DNA of 64,000 bases from Fundidesulfovibrio soli (GTDB lineage Bacteria; Desulfobacterota; Desulfovibrionia; Desulfovibrionales; Desulfovibrionaceae): the NCBI RefSeq assembly GCF_022808695.1, contig NZ_JAKZKW010000001.1, forward strand, positions 372,001 through 436,000, given 5' to 3'. Each line of letters opens with the position of its first letter. The first letter of the stretch is position 1. This document shows, piece after piece, positions 27,392-36,364 of the stretch. A model generated the notes under the pieces. That model was not told the origin of the DNA, searched no databases, and was given only the letters and a program-made list of their open reading frames with translations. A program made the translations under genes and the position numbers.

Positions 27392-27763
27392 GGGGGAGCC
27401 GGACAGGCGGTCGCCGCGGGGAAACCCGGGGAGGAAAGTCCGGACTCCGCAGGGCAGAGCGCTGGGTAACGCCCAGGGGGAGCGATCCCCGGAGAGCGCC
27501 ACAGAAAGCAGACCGCCTTGCGGCCTCGGCCGCAGGGTAAGGGTGAAACGGTGGTGTAAGAGACCACCAGTTGCCGCGGCGACGCGGTAAGCTAGGCATA
27601 CCCCGTTCGGAGCAAGACCAAATAGGGAAGCGTTCGAGGCTGGCCCGGCCGAAGCTTCCGGGTAGGTTGCTTGAGGCGGCGAGTAATCGTCGCCCTAGAG
27701 GAATGATCGCACCGGAGCCTTCGGGCTCCGGCCACAAAATCCGGCTTACGGCCGGCTCCCCTC
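27392..27763 (+). ncRNA. rnpB: RNase P RNA (bacterial class A)
   Basis: The 5' GGGGGAGCCGG pairs with the 3' CCGGCTCCCC to form the P1 helix. Conserved cores are present: GAGGAAAGTCCGGACTC near the start, CACAGAAAGCAGACCG, GGGTGAAACGGTGG, AGAGACCACCAG, and an A-rich ACAAAATCCGGCTTA near the 3' end. Length of about 372 nt is normal. TATATT at 27382-27387 is a fitting -10 box; the -35 is weak. It is the catalytic RNA of tRNA 5'-end maturation. Confidence 0.95.
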
Positions 27764-27772
27764 TTCCGATTT

Positions 27773-27808
27773 CGCCCGTGGGCCAGCGCCCGCGGGCGTT
27801 TCGGTTTT
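27773..27808 (+). terminator. Terminator of rnpB
   Basis: CGCCCGTGGGC pairs with GCCCGCGGGCG (one G-T pair) around CAGC, followed by TTTCGGTTTT. Confidence 0.8.
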
Positions 27809-27920
27809 GGGGGCCAGGGCATTTGCCGGGCGGCCTCCAGCGGAGCGCCGAAGGTGACAACCGCCCCGCTTTGAGGCATCCTCCGCGCTTCCTGAGTTTC
27901 AACCCCAACCCCGCAGCACC

Positions 27921-29135
27921 ATGAACGTCTGGACCATCCTTCTGGCGGCCGGAAGCGGCTCGCGCATGGCCCCCGCCAAGCTCGGGGCAAGCAAACAGTT
28001 CCTGGACGCGGGCGGCGAGCCCGTGTTCTGGAAGGCCGCCCGCCCCTTCGCCCGCGTGCCTCAGGTGCGCGGCATGGTCTTCGCCCTGCCCCCGGCCGAG
28101 CTTGAAGCCATGCTCCCCAAGCTGGAGGCTCTGGACGCGGACAACCCCCTCGGCCTGGCCTGGAAGGCCGTGGCTGGCGGCGCGCGCCGCCAGGACTCGC
28201 TGGAGAACGCGCTGGCCGCCCTGCCCCCCGGCTGCACCCACGTGCTCGTGCACGACGCCGCACGATGCTTCATAACACCCGAGGTGATCCTGCGCGTGGT
28301 CGCGGCCCTGGAAGACGGCGCCCCCGCCGTGGTGCCCGCCGTGCCCGTGAAGGACACCATCAAGCAGGTGGAGGCCGGGGTGGTGACCGCCACGCCGGAC
28401 CGCAGCCGCCTCATGGCCGTGCAGACTCCCCAGGGCGTCGCATTGAACGTATTGCGCGAAGGGTTCGCCCTGGCCGCGCGCGAAGGCATCGACGTCACCG
28501 ACGACGCGAGCCTGGCCGAGGCGCTGGGCATGTCCGTGCGCGTGGTCGCCGGCTCGGAGGACAACGTGAAGCTGACCACCCCGGAGGACCTGCGCCTGCT
28601 CGGCGCTCAGGCTCCGCCCATGCTCCTGCCCCGCGTGGGCTTCGGCTACGACGTGCACCGCTACGCCCCGCCCGAGACCCCCGAGGGCGAAGGCGTGCGC
28701 TCCATGGTGCTGGGCTGCGCGCCCATCCCAGGCGCGCCGCGCGTGCTGGCCCACTCCGACGGGGACGTGCTCCTGCACGCCCTGGCAGACGCCATGCTGG
28801 GCTGCCTCTGCGCGGGCGACATCGGGCAGCACTTCCCGGACAGCGACCCGCGCTTCAGCGGCTTGGCCAGCTCCGTGCTGGTCAGCGAGGTGCTGGCCAG
28901 GTTCGCGCCCGCCGGGCTGACCCTGGTGCACGTGGACCTGACCATCGTGGCCCAGATTCCCAAGATCGGCCCCCACCGTGAGCACATCCGCCGCAACGTG
29001 GCCGCGCTGCTGGGCCTGCCTCTGGGCAGCGTGAACGTGAAGGCCACCACCGAGGAGAAGCTCGGCTTCACGGGCTCCGGCCAGGGCATCAAGGCCTACG
29101 CCACGGCCACCGCCGTGGGCCGCGCCACTGCTTGA
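27921..29135 (+). CDS. ispDF: Bifunctional IspD/IspF isoprenoid enzyme
   Basis: The 404-aa fusion covers two steps of the methylerythritol phosphate pathway. Residues 1-225 are IspD (CTP:2-C-methylerythritol 4-phosphate cytidylyltransferase), with LLAAGSGSRM, KQFLDAGG and HDAARCF. Residues about 238-400 are IspF (2,4-cyclodiphosphate synthase), with GFGYDVHRY metal ligands, AHSDGDVLLHALADA, DIGQHFPDSD and KATTEEKLGFTG. The fused form is common in Deltaproteobacteria and some Alphaproteobacteria. It begins 110 bases after the rnpB terminator and is followed 57 bases later by cysS, a frequent neighbour. Confidence 0.96.
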   Translation: MNVWTILLAAGSGSRMAPAKLGASKQFLDAGGEPVFWKAARPFARVPQVRGMVFALPPAELEAMLPKLEALDADNPLGLAWKAVAGGARRQDSLENALAALPPGCTHVLVHDAARCFITPEVILRVVAALEDGAPAVVPAVPVKDTIKQVEAGVVTATPDRSRLMAVQTPQGVALNVLREGFALAAREGIDVTDDASLAEALGMSVRVVAGSEDNVKLTTPEDLRLLGAQAPPMLLPRVGFGYDVHRYAPPETPEGEGVRSMVLGCAPIPGAPRVLAHSDGDVLLHALADAMLGCLCAGDIGQHFPDSDPRFSGLASSVLVSEVLARFAPAGLTLVHVDLTIVAQIPKIGPHREHIRRNVAALLGLPLGSVNVKATTEEKLGFTGSGQGIKAYATATAVGRATA

Positions 29136-29192
29136 CTTTTGGGGCGGGCTCTGCAACGAAACCTGCCCGAACGTGCCCAGCAAGGATCATAC

Positions 29193-30650
29193 ATGCAGCT
29201 CTACAACACCCTGACGCGCTCCAAGCAGACCTTCACCCCCGTGCACGAAGGCCGGGTCTCCATGTATGTCTGCGGCATCACCGCCTACGACTACTGCCAC
29301 ATCGGCCACGCCCGCTCGGCCGTGGTCTTCGACGTGATGGTCCGCTACCTGCGCTCCACGGGCCTGGACGTGCGCTTCGCCCGCAACTTCACCGACGTCG
29401 ACGACAAGATCATCAAGCGCGCCCAACAGGAGGGGACGACTTCCGAAGCCGTGTCGGAGAAGTACATCGCCGCCTTCTACGAGGACATGGACCGCCTGGG
29501 CATCCTCCGGGCCGACATGGAACCCCGCGCCACCAAATACATCGGCGAGATGATCAAGCTGGCCCAGCACCTCATCGAGACGGGCTACGCCTACGCCACA
29601 CCCTCCGGCGACGTGTACTTCAGCGTGCGGGCCTTCAAGCCCTACGGCAAGCTCTCCGGGCGCAACCTGGAGGAGCTGCAGGCGGGCGCCCGCGTTGCCC
29701 CAGGCGAGGAGAAGAAGGATCCTCTGGATTTCGCTCTCTGGAAGGCCGCCAAGCCCGGCGAGCCCACCTGGGACAGCCCCTGGGGCCCCGGCCGCCCCGG
29801 CTGGCACCTGGAATGCTCGGCCATGAGCGAGGACCTGCTCGGCCTGCCCCTGGACATCCACGGCGGCGGGCAGGACCTGGTCTTCCCCCACCACGAGAAC
29901 GAGATCGCCCAGACCGAGGCCGCCTCGGGCAAGGAGTTCTCCAACTACTGGGTGCACAACGGCTTCGTGCAGATCAACTCCGAGAAGATGTCCAAATCGC
30001 TGGGCAACTTCATCACCATCCGCGACATCTTCGGCTACTGCCTGCCCGAGGTGCTGCGCTTCTTCCTGATCTCCTCGCACTACCGCTCACCGCTGGACTA
30101 CTCCACCGAGGCCCTGGACGAGGCCGAAAAGGGCATCAAGCGCATCTACTCCGCCCTGGCCCAGATCGAGGAGACCCTGGCCGGGACCAAGTGGTCCGGC
30201 GCGGCCGCCCCGGCGGAGCTGGTCCAGGAATGCGCCAACCTGCGCGCCGGGTTCAGCCAGGCCATGGAGGACGACCTGAACACCGCCGCCGCCATCGGCC
30301 ACGTGTTCGGCATGGTGCGCCTGGCCGGGCGCGTCATGGAGGACAAGGCCCTGCGCAAGAGCCAGGGCGGCAAGGAGCTGCTGGAGTCCATCCGCTCGAA
30401 CTTCAAGGAATACTCGAATATTCTTGGAGTGTTCGGCAGCGATCCCGCAGGGTTCCTGCTTGAGCTGCGTGACAGCAAGGCCGGACGCAAGGGCATCAGG
30501 GGTGAAGCTGTGGAAGCCCTGCTGGCCGCCCGCAAGCAGGCCCGCGCCGACAAGAACTTCGCCGAGTCCGACCGCATCCGCGACGAACTGGCCGCCATGG
30601 GCGTGGAGGTCAAGGACACCCCGGCCGGGGCCGTCTGGGACGTGGCCTAG
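29193..30650 (+). CDS. cysS: Cysteinyl-tRNA synthetase
   Basis: The ATG at 29193 behind CAAGGAT gives 485 aa, typical for bacterial CysRS; an earlier start would add 18 non-conserved residues. The class I signature HIGH is at 36-39, the zinc Cys at 27 (YVCGIT), and KMSKS at 265-269. WHLECSAM and [11 protein letters not shown] are the standard zinc and cysteine-specificity regions, and the C-terminal DALR-type helical domain is complete. It charges tRNA-Cys. A strong terminator follows. Confidence 0.97.
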   Translation: MQLYNTLTRSKQTFTPVHEGRVSMYVCGITAYDYCHIGHARSAVVFDVMVRYLRSTGLDVRFARNFTDVDDKIIKRAQQEGTTSEAVSEKYIAAFYEDMDRLGILRADMEPRATKYIGEMIKLAQHLIETGYAYATPSGDVYFSVRAFKPYGKLSGRNLEELQAGARVAPGEEKKDPLDFALWKAAKPGEPTWDSPWGPGRPGWHLECSAMSEDLLGLPLDIHGGGQDLVFPHHENEIAQTEAASGKEFSNYWVHNGFVQINSEKMSKSLGNFITIRDIFGYCLPEVLRFFLISSHYRSPLDYSTEALDEAEKGIKRIYSALAQIEETLAGTKWSGAAAPAELVQECANLRAGFSQAMEDDLNTAAAIGHVFGMVRLAGRVMEDKALRKSQGGKELLESIRSNFKEYSNILGVFGSDPAGFLLELRDSKAGRKGIRGEAVEALLAARKQARADKNFAESDRIRDELAAMGVEVKDTPAGAVWDVA

Positions 30651-30678
30651 CTCCCCGCGCGACCGACACGATCAATCA

Positions 30679-30713
30679 CGCCGGGCATCCCACGGATGCC
30701 CGGCGTTTTTTTT
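30679..30713 (+). terminator. Terminator after cysS
   Basis: A perfect 12-bp stem (CGCCGGGCATCC and its complement) with a 3-base CAC loop runs into eight T residues. Confidence 0.95.
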
Positions 30714-30759
30714 CGACTGACGACAGGCAATTCAGGAGAGCTGCCCTGTTTGTTTGCCG

Positions 30760-30780
30760 CGTTTCAGACGCGGTGAGCCG
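30760..30780 (+). repeat. Dispersed 21-base repeat, copy 1
   Basis: A 21-base sequence starting CGTTTCAGACGC and ending GGTGAGCCG occurs identically at 61576-61596 in the same orientation. In this copy CCGCGT-TTCAG-ACGCGG forms a small hairpin. About 20 bases downstream both copies carry CTGCAG close to GGCCG, so the repeated unit may be about 60 bases. The rest of the gap, 30781-30985, shows no gene. Confidence 0.75.
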
Positions 30781-30985
30781 TGACAAGTCCGGTTTTGGCT
30801 TCTGCAGGGCCGGAATGGCTGACGTTCTTCTAATACAGCGGACAGTCCGGCCCTGGAGAGGCCAAGACCGGAGCCTGGTCAGAGAGGATCCTCCGACGGC
30901 CAAAGGGAGGAGCTCCCCTTGAAAACCCCTCTGGAATGGTCCGTTCAGCGTCTCTCCGCTGGCTTGAGCAACCCGCCGGGCGGCC

Positions 30986-31813
30986 TCAGAACTTGTCGCG
31001 ATTGAAGGCGTCCAGCGCGCTCAGCCCCCCGCGCACGAGCACGAAGCGGTCCCTGGCCCTGTCCCAGCGGTATTCGTCGGAATACGTCGCGGGCGGTGCG
31101 GCACGCTTGGGCTTGGGGCATCCTACGGCGTCGTCGGTATCCGGGCCCTTTGTCAGCGTAACCTCCGCCAGCACACGGGGATACGGGCTGCCGGGATCGG
31201 GCGGGAAGCTCCATTTCAGGCTCTCGGCAAACGAACGCTGGCACATGCCGCGCACCGAGAGCGTGAAAACGGTGGCGATCCTGCGGATGCGCTCCTTGTG
31301 GATGTGGAACAGGGCCGCATCCTGGTAGCCTTGATTGGAATTGAAATGGGAGTTGGCCACCACGAAGGCCTGCCCGCCCCCGAAGGTCATGAAGGGGCGT
31401 GAGAGCGAGGTGAACTGGTCCGTCTTGAGCTCCACCACATCCAACGGCTCGGATTCCCCAGCCCGGAACAGCGCCAGCATGGATGCGCCTTCGCCGGGCA
31501 CGTCCGTCCCTGCGTCTTCAGCCTCCATGAACAGCAGCACGTAAGCCCGTCCATCGGAGAGCACGTCCGCCCTGTTGAAGGCCGTCAGCCGGGTACCGGC
31601 CCGCAGCACCGTGCGCCCCTTCACGCCCGGGCGGCGCAGCACCTTCTCCTCCGCGAGCCTCAGGACGCCGGGCGCATCCTCCCGCGCCCCCTTGAACACT
31701 TCGAGGGCAAGGGTGAGGGCATCCGGCCCGGACGCCTCGGTCCCCGAAGAAGCACATGGGGCAGTCAGGGCGAACGCAACAAGCAGCACGATCGCAAGCA
31801 ACAGTCTCGGCAT
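30986..31813 (-). CDS. Exported hypothetical protein
   Basis: The 275-aa product has a signal peptide (LLLAIVLLVAFALTAPCASS). An Ala-Pro-Cys near the cut site makes a lipoprotein possible, but the lipobox is poor. The mature part has KGRTVLRAGTRLTAFNRAD, DGRAYVLLFMEAED and FNSNQGYQDAALFHIH, and ends in a basic, Pro-rich DEYRWDRARDRFVL segment typical of periplasmic beta-rich proteins that report on a computed quantity. I do not recognise a family. It lies downstream of the TetR gene on the same strand (57 bases), so the two may be co-transcribed. Confidence 0.7.
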   Translation of the reverse strand: MPRLLLAIVLLVAFALTAPCASSGTEASGPDALTLALEVFKGAREDAPGVLRLAEEKVLRRPGVKGRTVLRAGTRLTAFNRADVLSDGRAYVLLFMEAEDAGTDVPGEGASMLALFRAGESEPLDVVELKTDQFTSLSRPFMTFGGGQAFVVANSHFNSNQGYQDAALFHIHKERIRRIATVFTLSVRGMCQRSFAESLKWSFPPDPGSPYPRVLAEVTLTKGPDTDDAVGCPKPKRAAPPATYSDEYRWDRARDRFVLVRGGLSALDAFNRDKF

Positions 31814-31870
31814 CCGTCGCCTCCCATCGGCGTCAAACCGCGAGAAAAGCCTCGAATAATACGGAGGAAT

Positions 31871-32479
31871 TCAGCGAGAGGCGGGCGCGCTGGCGCCAGC
31901 TCCGGAGAACACGATGCGGGCCACCCCTTCGGCGTAATCCTCGTCCAGCGGCAGGTGGCGCACCAGCAGCCTGTTGAAGATGGGGCCGTAGAGGGCGTCC
32001 ACGAGCATGTCCATGTCCAGGTCCGGCCGGATCTCACCGGACTTCACCCCGCGCAGGAGCGCGTCCTTGGCGGCGTTGCGGCGTGGCTTGAGGTAGCCGT
32101 CCACGAACGAGGCCAGGGTCTCAGGTTCGGACTGGCCCAGGGCGATCAGCTCGCAGACCACGCGCCCGTCCACGCCCAGGTAGGCGCGGACCAGGGAGCG
32201 CATCTGCGTGGTGACGTCCGCGATGGCGGATTCGGTGTGCGGGAACGCGATGCGCGGCGAGATGGCCCCGAGGAAGGCCTCCATGGCCACCGCGCCCTTG
32301 GTGGGCCACCAGCGGTAGATGGTGGCCTTGCTCACGCCGGCGCGGGCGGCGATGCCCTCCATGGAGAGCTTCGCGTAGCCGGACTCCTCCAGGAGGCTGT
32401 TGGCGGCGTCGAGGATGGCTTTCCTCGCGGCGTCGCTGCGGGGCCTGCCGGGCGGGCGTTTGAGAGCGGACTGGGTCAT
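31871..32479 (-). CDS. TetR/AcrR-family transcriptional regulator
   Basis: The 202-aa repressor-type protein starts at the ATG at 32479, just after radA ends. A basic arm KRPPGRPRSDAARK leads into the helix-turn-helix MEGIAARAGVSKATIYRWWPTKGAV (split here: recognition helix SKATIYRWWP), followed by an all-helical ligand domain. The C-terminal domain resembles the TetR_C_11 type. Its ligand and targets are unknown; no efflux genes are adjacent. The neighbour downstream is an exported hypothetical protein. Confidence 0.9.
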   Translation of the reverse strand: MTQSALKRPPGRPRSDAARKAILDAANSLLEESGYAKLSMEGIAARAGVSKATIYRWWPTKGAVAMEAFLGAISPRIAFPHTESAIADVTTQMRSLVRAYLGVDGRVVCELIALGQSEPETLASFVDGYLKPRRNAAKDALLRGVKSGEIRPDLDMDMLVDALYGPIFNRLLVRHLPLDEDYAEGVARIVFSGAGASAPASR

Positions 32480-32522
32480 CTGTTTGGCGCCGTTTTGGTT
32501 TGGGTCCGGCTCGCCCGGACAA

Positions 32523-33860
32523 TCACGCGCCGAAGAGGGCGCGCTGGAAATCCTTGAGGGTGGCCACGCCACGCCCTTCGGCCGGGGGATGGAAAATGGG
32601 TTCGTAGCCCAGGCGCGTGGCCTGCTTGAGCCGCGCGTCATGACCGGATACGGGCCGGATGCGCCCGCTCAGGTCGACCTCCCCCCAGAAGACGGCCCGC
32701 GGCGGCAGCGGCCTGTCATAATAGGAGGAAAGCACCGCCGCCACAAGGCCCAGATCGAGCCCCGGATCGGTCAGCTTCAAACCGCCGCCCGTCTTGGCGT
32801 AAATGTCGGACTGGCCCAGTTGGATGCCCAGGCGTTTCTCCAGCACCGCCAGCAGGAGGTTGAGCCGGTTCAGGTCCAGCCCGAGGGCGGTGCGCCGGGG
32901 CATGGCCAGGTAGGATTTGCTGGCCAGCGCCTGCATTTCCACGGCGAAGGGGCGCTTGCCCTCCAGCGCCAGGACCACAGCGGAGCCGCTGGCAGTGGCG
33001 TCGCGCTCGCCCAGAAAATACGTGGACGGGTCCGGCACGGGGGTAAGCCCGTCGCCCAGCATCTCCAGCACCATCAGCTCGTCGGTTGGGCCGAAGCGGT
33101 TCTTGAACACGCGCAGGATGCGGTAGAAGTGCTGGCGGTCGCCCTCCAGGTAGAGCACGGTGTCCACCATGTGCTCCAGGATTTTCGGCCCCGCGATGAG
33201 CCCCTCCTTGGTGACGTGCCCCACCAGGATCAGCGTGGAGCTGCCGCGCTTCACAGCGTCCACCAGCTCGGAAGCCACGGCCCGCACCTGCCCGGGGCTG
33301 CCGGGCACGCCGTCGGCGTAGGAGGAGGCCATGGTCTGCACGGAGTCCACCACCACCAGGGCCGGGGTGTCGGCTTCCGCAAGGGCGGCGGCCGCGTCGG
33401 AGGCGCTGGTGGTGCTCACGGCCAGCAGGCCGGGATGGTCAAGCCCCAGCCTGCGCGCCCGTGCGGCCAGCTGACCCAGGGATTCCTCGCCTGAAACGTA
33501 GACCGCCTTGCGGTTCGCGGAGGCCACCTGCCCCGCCAGCTGAAGAAGCAGCGTGGACTTGCCTATGCCCGGCTCTCCGCCGAGGAGCACGGCCGCGCCG
33601 GGCTGCATCCCGCTGCCCAGCACCCGGTCGAGGTCAGGGATGCCGGTGGGCGCGGCTGGCGCGGCTTCAGCCTTGAAGCCGGAAAGGGAGACGGGTTTGT
33701 CTGAATACAGCGGGGATGCGCCAGCCGTGCGCGGCTGCGCCGGGGAGGCGGCCTTCTCGGCCAGGGTGTTCCATTCGCCGCAGCCATCGCACTGCCCGCG
33801 CCAACGGGGGCTCGATGCCCCGCACGCGGAACAGACGTAAACGATGCGGGCCTTGGCCAC
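32523..33860 (-). CDS. radA: DNA repair protein RadA (Sms)
   Basis: The 445-aa protein has an N-terminal zinc finger (C10, C13, C24, C27), a RecA-like ATPase with Walker A GGEPGIGKST, the RadA-specific KNRFG motif, and a C-terminal Lon-protease-like domain without the catalytic Ser-Lys pair. It is a helicase for branch migration during recombination. It starts with GTG, three bases after the previous gene stops, inside a tightly packed minus-strand operon. Confidence 0.96.
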   Translation of the reverse strand: MAKARIVYVCSACGASSPRWRGQCDGCGEWNTLAEKAASPAQPRTAGASPLYSDKPVSLSGFKAEAAPAAPTGIPDLDRVLGSGMQPGAAVLLGGEPGIGKSTLLLQLAGQVASANRKAVYVSGEESLGQLAARARRLGLDHPGLLAVSTTSASDAAAALAEADTPALVVVDSVQTMASSYADGVPGSPGQVRAVASELVDAVKRGSSTLILVGHVTKEGLIAGPKILEHMVDTVLYLEGDRQHFYRILRVFKNRFGPTDELMVLEMLGDGLTPVPDPSTYFLGERDATASGSAVVLALEGKRPFAVEMQALASKSYLAMPRRTALGLDLNRLNLLLAVLEKRLGIQLGQSDIYAKTGGGLKLTDPGLDLGLVAAVLSSYYDRPLPPRAVFWGEVDLSGRIRPVSGHDARLKQATRLGYEPIFHPPAEGRGVATLKDFQRALFGA

Positions 33861-33863
33861 GGG

Positions 33864-34829
33864 TTACTTCTTGTCGGAGGGCTGCTGGCCGGCCTGGGGC
33901 GCCAGCTCCTGGTAATCGGTGACCGTCAAGGAGAAGCTGCCCAGGTTCGCCGGGGGGTTGGGGAACACGAACATGAAGGGAATCTCTTCCCCGGGCTTGA
34001 CGCTGCCGTTGTTGAGCAGGATCTCCTGCACGGAGTTCAGGCGCGCTTCCATGTCGGCCTGCTGCATGGTCTTGAGCTCGAAGTTGCTGGCCTTGGGGCC
34101 GGCGGTGATGGACTTGCTCAGCACAGGGGCGTCCGCCGGGTCGAGCAGCGTGGCGTCGATCTTCACCTGGCCGACCACCACGGGCGACCTGTTGACGATC
34201 TTGCCTTCGATCACGAACAGCTTCCCGATCTTCTCATTCTCGGTGAAGTAGTACTGGTTCGACTCGATGACGAGGGAGGCGACATGGCTGGGGGCCTGCG
34301 GCTGCTGAGCGGGCTCCTTCTTGGGCTGTTTGGACTGATCGGCGGCCTGGGGAGCGCCCTCCATGGCTGAAGCCGGGGTCTTCTTGGCGAAGGGCCAGAA
34401 TTCCATGAAATAGGCGGCCGTGGCCCCGGCCCCTCCCAGGACCACGACGCCGAGGAGGATGGCCAGGATCAGCGACTTGCGGGAGAGGCCTTCCGAAGCG
34501 GGTTTCTCCTGCTTGCCGAATTCGATGGTTGCGAAGTCCGCCGAGGTGAAGTCTTCCCCCGGCAGCCCCGCGTCGACATAGGGATCTTTCTTGCGCTGAG
34601 CGTCGAGATGGCTGGCGAAATCGTTCGAGACGTCGGGTTCGTCCTCCCCCTGGACGGGCCATACGGGCGATGCGCCCGTATCCCCGAAGCCGGGGAAATC
34701 TTCGGGCGTGGGGGCGTCCACATGGAACTTGTGCTTGCACACCGTGCAGCGGACCGTTGCGCCATCCTGCCCCACCCGCTCGTCGGGGAGGTTGTACGTC
34801 GTCTGGCAGTTCGGGCATTCGACTTTCAT
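33864..34829 (-). CDS. Zinc-ribbon (MJ0042) DUF3426 membrane protein
   Basis: The ATG at 34829 gives 321 aa. Residues 5-31 form an MJ0042-type zinc ribbon (C5, C8, C28, C31). An acidic linker follows, then one transmembrane helix at about 125-147, a Gln/Pro/Lys-rich spacer, and a periplasmic DUF3426 domain (about 195-320) with the FxVxGxVxN-like FVIEGKIVN strand. The family is widespread in Proteobacteria without known function. It is four bases after hpt and four before radA, so it is part of their operon. Confidence 0.88.
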   Translation of the reverse strand: MKVECPNCQTTYNLPDERVGQDGATVRCTVCKHKFHVDAPTPEDFPGFGDTGASPVWPVQGEDEPDVSNDFASHLDAQRKKDPYVDAGLPGEDFTSADFATIEFGKQEKPASEGLSRKSLILAILLGVVVLGGAGATAAYFMEFWPFAKKTPASAMEGAPQAADQSKQPKKEPAQQPQAPSHVASLVIESNQYYFTENEKIGKLFVIEGKIVNRSPVVVGQVKIDATLLDPADAPVLSKSITAGPKASNFELKTMQQADMEARLNSVQEILLNNGSVKPGEEIPFMFVFPNPPANLGSFSLTVTDYQELAPQAGQQPSDKK

Positions 34830-34833
34830 GGCA

Positions 34834-35364
34834 TCAGCAACCTTTTGGTTGGAGCAATTCATAGACCGCCGGGAGACACCGGTAGTCTTCTGCAAAGTCC
34901 AGGCCGTACCCCACTAGAAAGCCCTTTGCCAGCCGGAATCCGTAAAAGTCAACCTTCACGTGAGCCTGACGCCGCTCGGCCTTGTCGATAAGGCTGCACA
35001 GCTTCACCGAGAGGGGGTTGCGGGCGCGCAACACATCCAGGAGCAGGGCCATCGAATGGCCCGTATCCACGATATCCTCCACCACCAGGATGTGCTTGCC
35101 CTCCACGGGCGTCTCCAGGTCCTGCAGGAACTTGAGCTCCCCCGGGGAGTTCTTGCAGCCGTAACTGGCCAGGCGCACGAAATCCACACGTGCGGGAACG
35201 GTCAGGCTGCGCACAACATCCGAGAGGAACATGAACGCGCCCTTGAGCACGCCCACCACAAGGAGGTCCTTCCCGGCATATTCGGCGGAGATTGCGGCGC
35301 CAAGCTCCTCCACGCGGCTGGCGATGGCCTCGCGCGTGATGACGGGGATCAGGTTCTCGTACAC
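34834..35364 (-). CDS. hpt: Hypoxanthine phosphoribosyltransferase
   Basis: The 176-aa enzyme has the PRPP-binding loop VVEDIVDTGHSM and the PP-i loop VGVLKGAFMF, with the C-terminal VGYGLDFAEDYRCLP that binds the purine. It converts hypoxanthine or guanine plus PRPP to IMP or GMP (purine salvage). The start is GTG, with GGAG nine bases upstream inside the end of the GNAT gene. It sits between GNAT and DUF3426 genes in the same operon. Confidence 0.95.
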   Translation of the reverse strand: MYENLIPVITREAIASRVEELGAAISAEYAGKDLLVVGVLKGAFMFLSDVVRSLTVPARVDFVRLASYGCKNSPGELKFLQDLETPVEGKHILVVEDIVDTGHSMALLLDVLRARNPLSVKLCSLIDKAERRQAHVKVDFYGFRLAKGFLVGYGLDFAEDYRCLPAVYELLQPKGC

Positions 35365-35367
35365 CGC

Positions 35368-35835
35368 CTACAGCTCCATCTTCATGGCTATTTCGTCGCA
35401 CTCGGGGAATTTGGGGCAATGGATGCAGTCCGCCCAGACCTTCTGGGGCAGCTCGTCCTTGCTGACCACCTCGAAGCCCATCTTGCTGAAGAACTCGCTC
35501 TGGTAGGTGAGCGTGAACACCTTGTACACGCCCAGGGTCACCGCCTCGGAGAGGCAGGCTTCCACCAGCTTGCGGCCCCAGCCCTGCTTCTGCAGGTCCT
35601 TGTGGACCACCAGGGAGCGAATCTCGGCCAGATTCTCCCAGCACAGCGAGAGCGCGCAACACCCCTTGACCTCCTTGCCCTCGCGCGAGGCCAGGACGTA
35701 GAAGTCACGCAGGTGGGAGTACAGCTGGGTGAAGGAGCGCGGCAGAAGCAGTTCGCCGCGCGCGGAATCCATCAGCAGGGCGTGGATGGCCTTGACGTCC
35801 TCGATGCGCGCCTTGCGCAGGAAGTACTCCGCCAT
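35368..35835 (-). CDS. GNAT N-acetyltransferase, ArgA-like
   Basis: The 155-aa protein has the GNAT acetyl-CoA motif V-x-x-x-Q/R-x-x-G-x-G (VHKDLQKQGWGRKLVE) and the beta strands of the fold. The C-terminus FFSKMGFEVVSKDELPQKVW with CIHCPKFPECDE resembles short bacterial N-acetylglutamate synthases that start arginine synthesis in Deltaproteobacteria, but other GNAT roles are possible. The cysteines of CIHCPKFPEC could bind a metal. It is three bases before hpt, and one base after the TlpA-like gene stops. Confidence 0.8.
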   Translation of the reverse strand: MAEYFLRKARIEDVKAIHALLMDSARGELLLPRSFTQLYSHLRDFYVLASREGKEVKGCCALSLCWENLAEIRSLVVHKDLQKQGWGRKLVEACLSEAVTLGVYKVFTLTYQSEFFSKMGFEVVSKDELPQKVWADCIHCPKFPECDEIAMKMEL

Positions 35836-35836
35836 T

Positions 35837-36316
35837 CTAGGAGCCCAGCAGCTTGTTGATCATTTTCTCCAGCTCGGCTCCGGTGACGAAACCCTCGATG
35901 GCTTTGACCATCTCGCCCTTGGGCGAATACACCATCGTGCGCGGGATGGAGCGCAGCGAAAAGGCTTGGGGCACATCGGCCTTTGCCAGATAGACGGGGT
36001 AGTTGAACCCGGCCTTGGACGCGAACTTGGAGAACATGGCGGGGTCCTGGTCGATGCTCACGCCGATGAGCAGCAGCTTGTTCTCGGGTATGCGTTTGCG
36101 AAGCTCGATCAAGTCGGGGATTTCCTGGCGGCATGGAGGGCACCAGGAAGCCCAGAAGTTCACCACCACGACCTTGCCTTTGGCCTGGCTGACGGCCTTG
36201 ATGATGTCCTGGCTGGAGATCAGCGCTTCGGGCCTGTTCTGGGCCTGGGCCAGGGAGCTGCCGAGCAGCAGGACACACAGCAGAAAAGCGAATGAATATT
36301 TATACATGGCAACCAT
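35837..36316 (-). CDS. TlpA/ResA-like thiol:disulfide oxidoreductase
   Basis: The 159-aa protein has an N-terminal signal or anchor (FAFLLCVLLLGSSLAQA) and a thioredoxin fold with active site WCPPC (C59, C62) and the cis-Pro region IPRTMVYSP. TlpA-type proteins reduce periplasmic disulfides, for instance during cytochrome c maturation, which would suit the many multihaem proteins of sulfate reducers. Two ATG codons (36316, 36307) are possible and neither has a strong ribosome site; the first is given. It follows metH by 48 bases. Confidence 0.87.
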   Translation of the reverse strand: MVAMYKYSFAFLLCVLLLGSSLAQAQNRPEALISSQDIIKAVSQAKGKVVVVNFWASWCPPCRQEIPDLIELRKRIPENKLLLIGVSIDQDPAMFSKFASKAGFNYPVYLAKADVPQAFSLRSIPRTMVYSPKGEMVKAIEGFVTGAELEKMINKLLGS

Positions 36317-36364
36317 TGATTCGTTGGATTGTTGACGGACCGGCCAAATATATAACGTCTCGGC

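Noticed and set aside
36318-36364. Promoter-like TATATA between metH and the TlpA-like gene
   Set aside because: A -10-like box is visible on the minus strand, but no -35 partner is convincing, and the genes may simply be co-transcribed.
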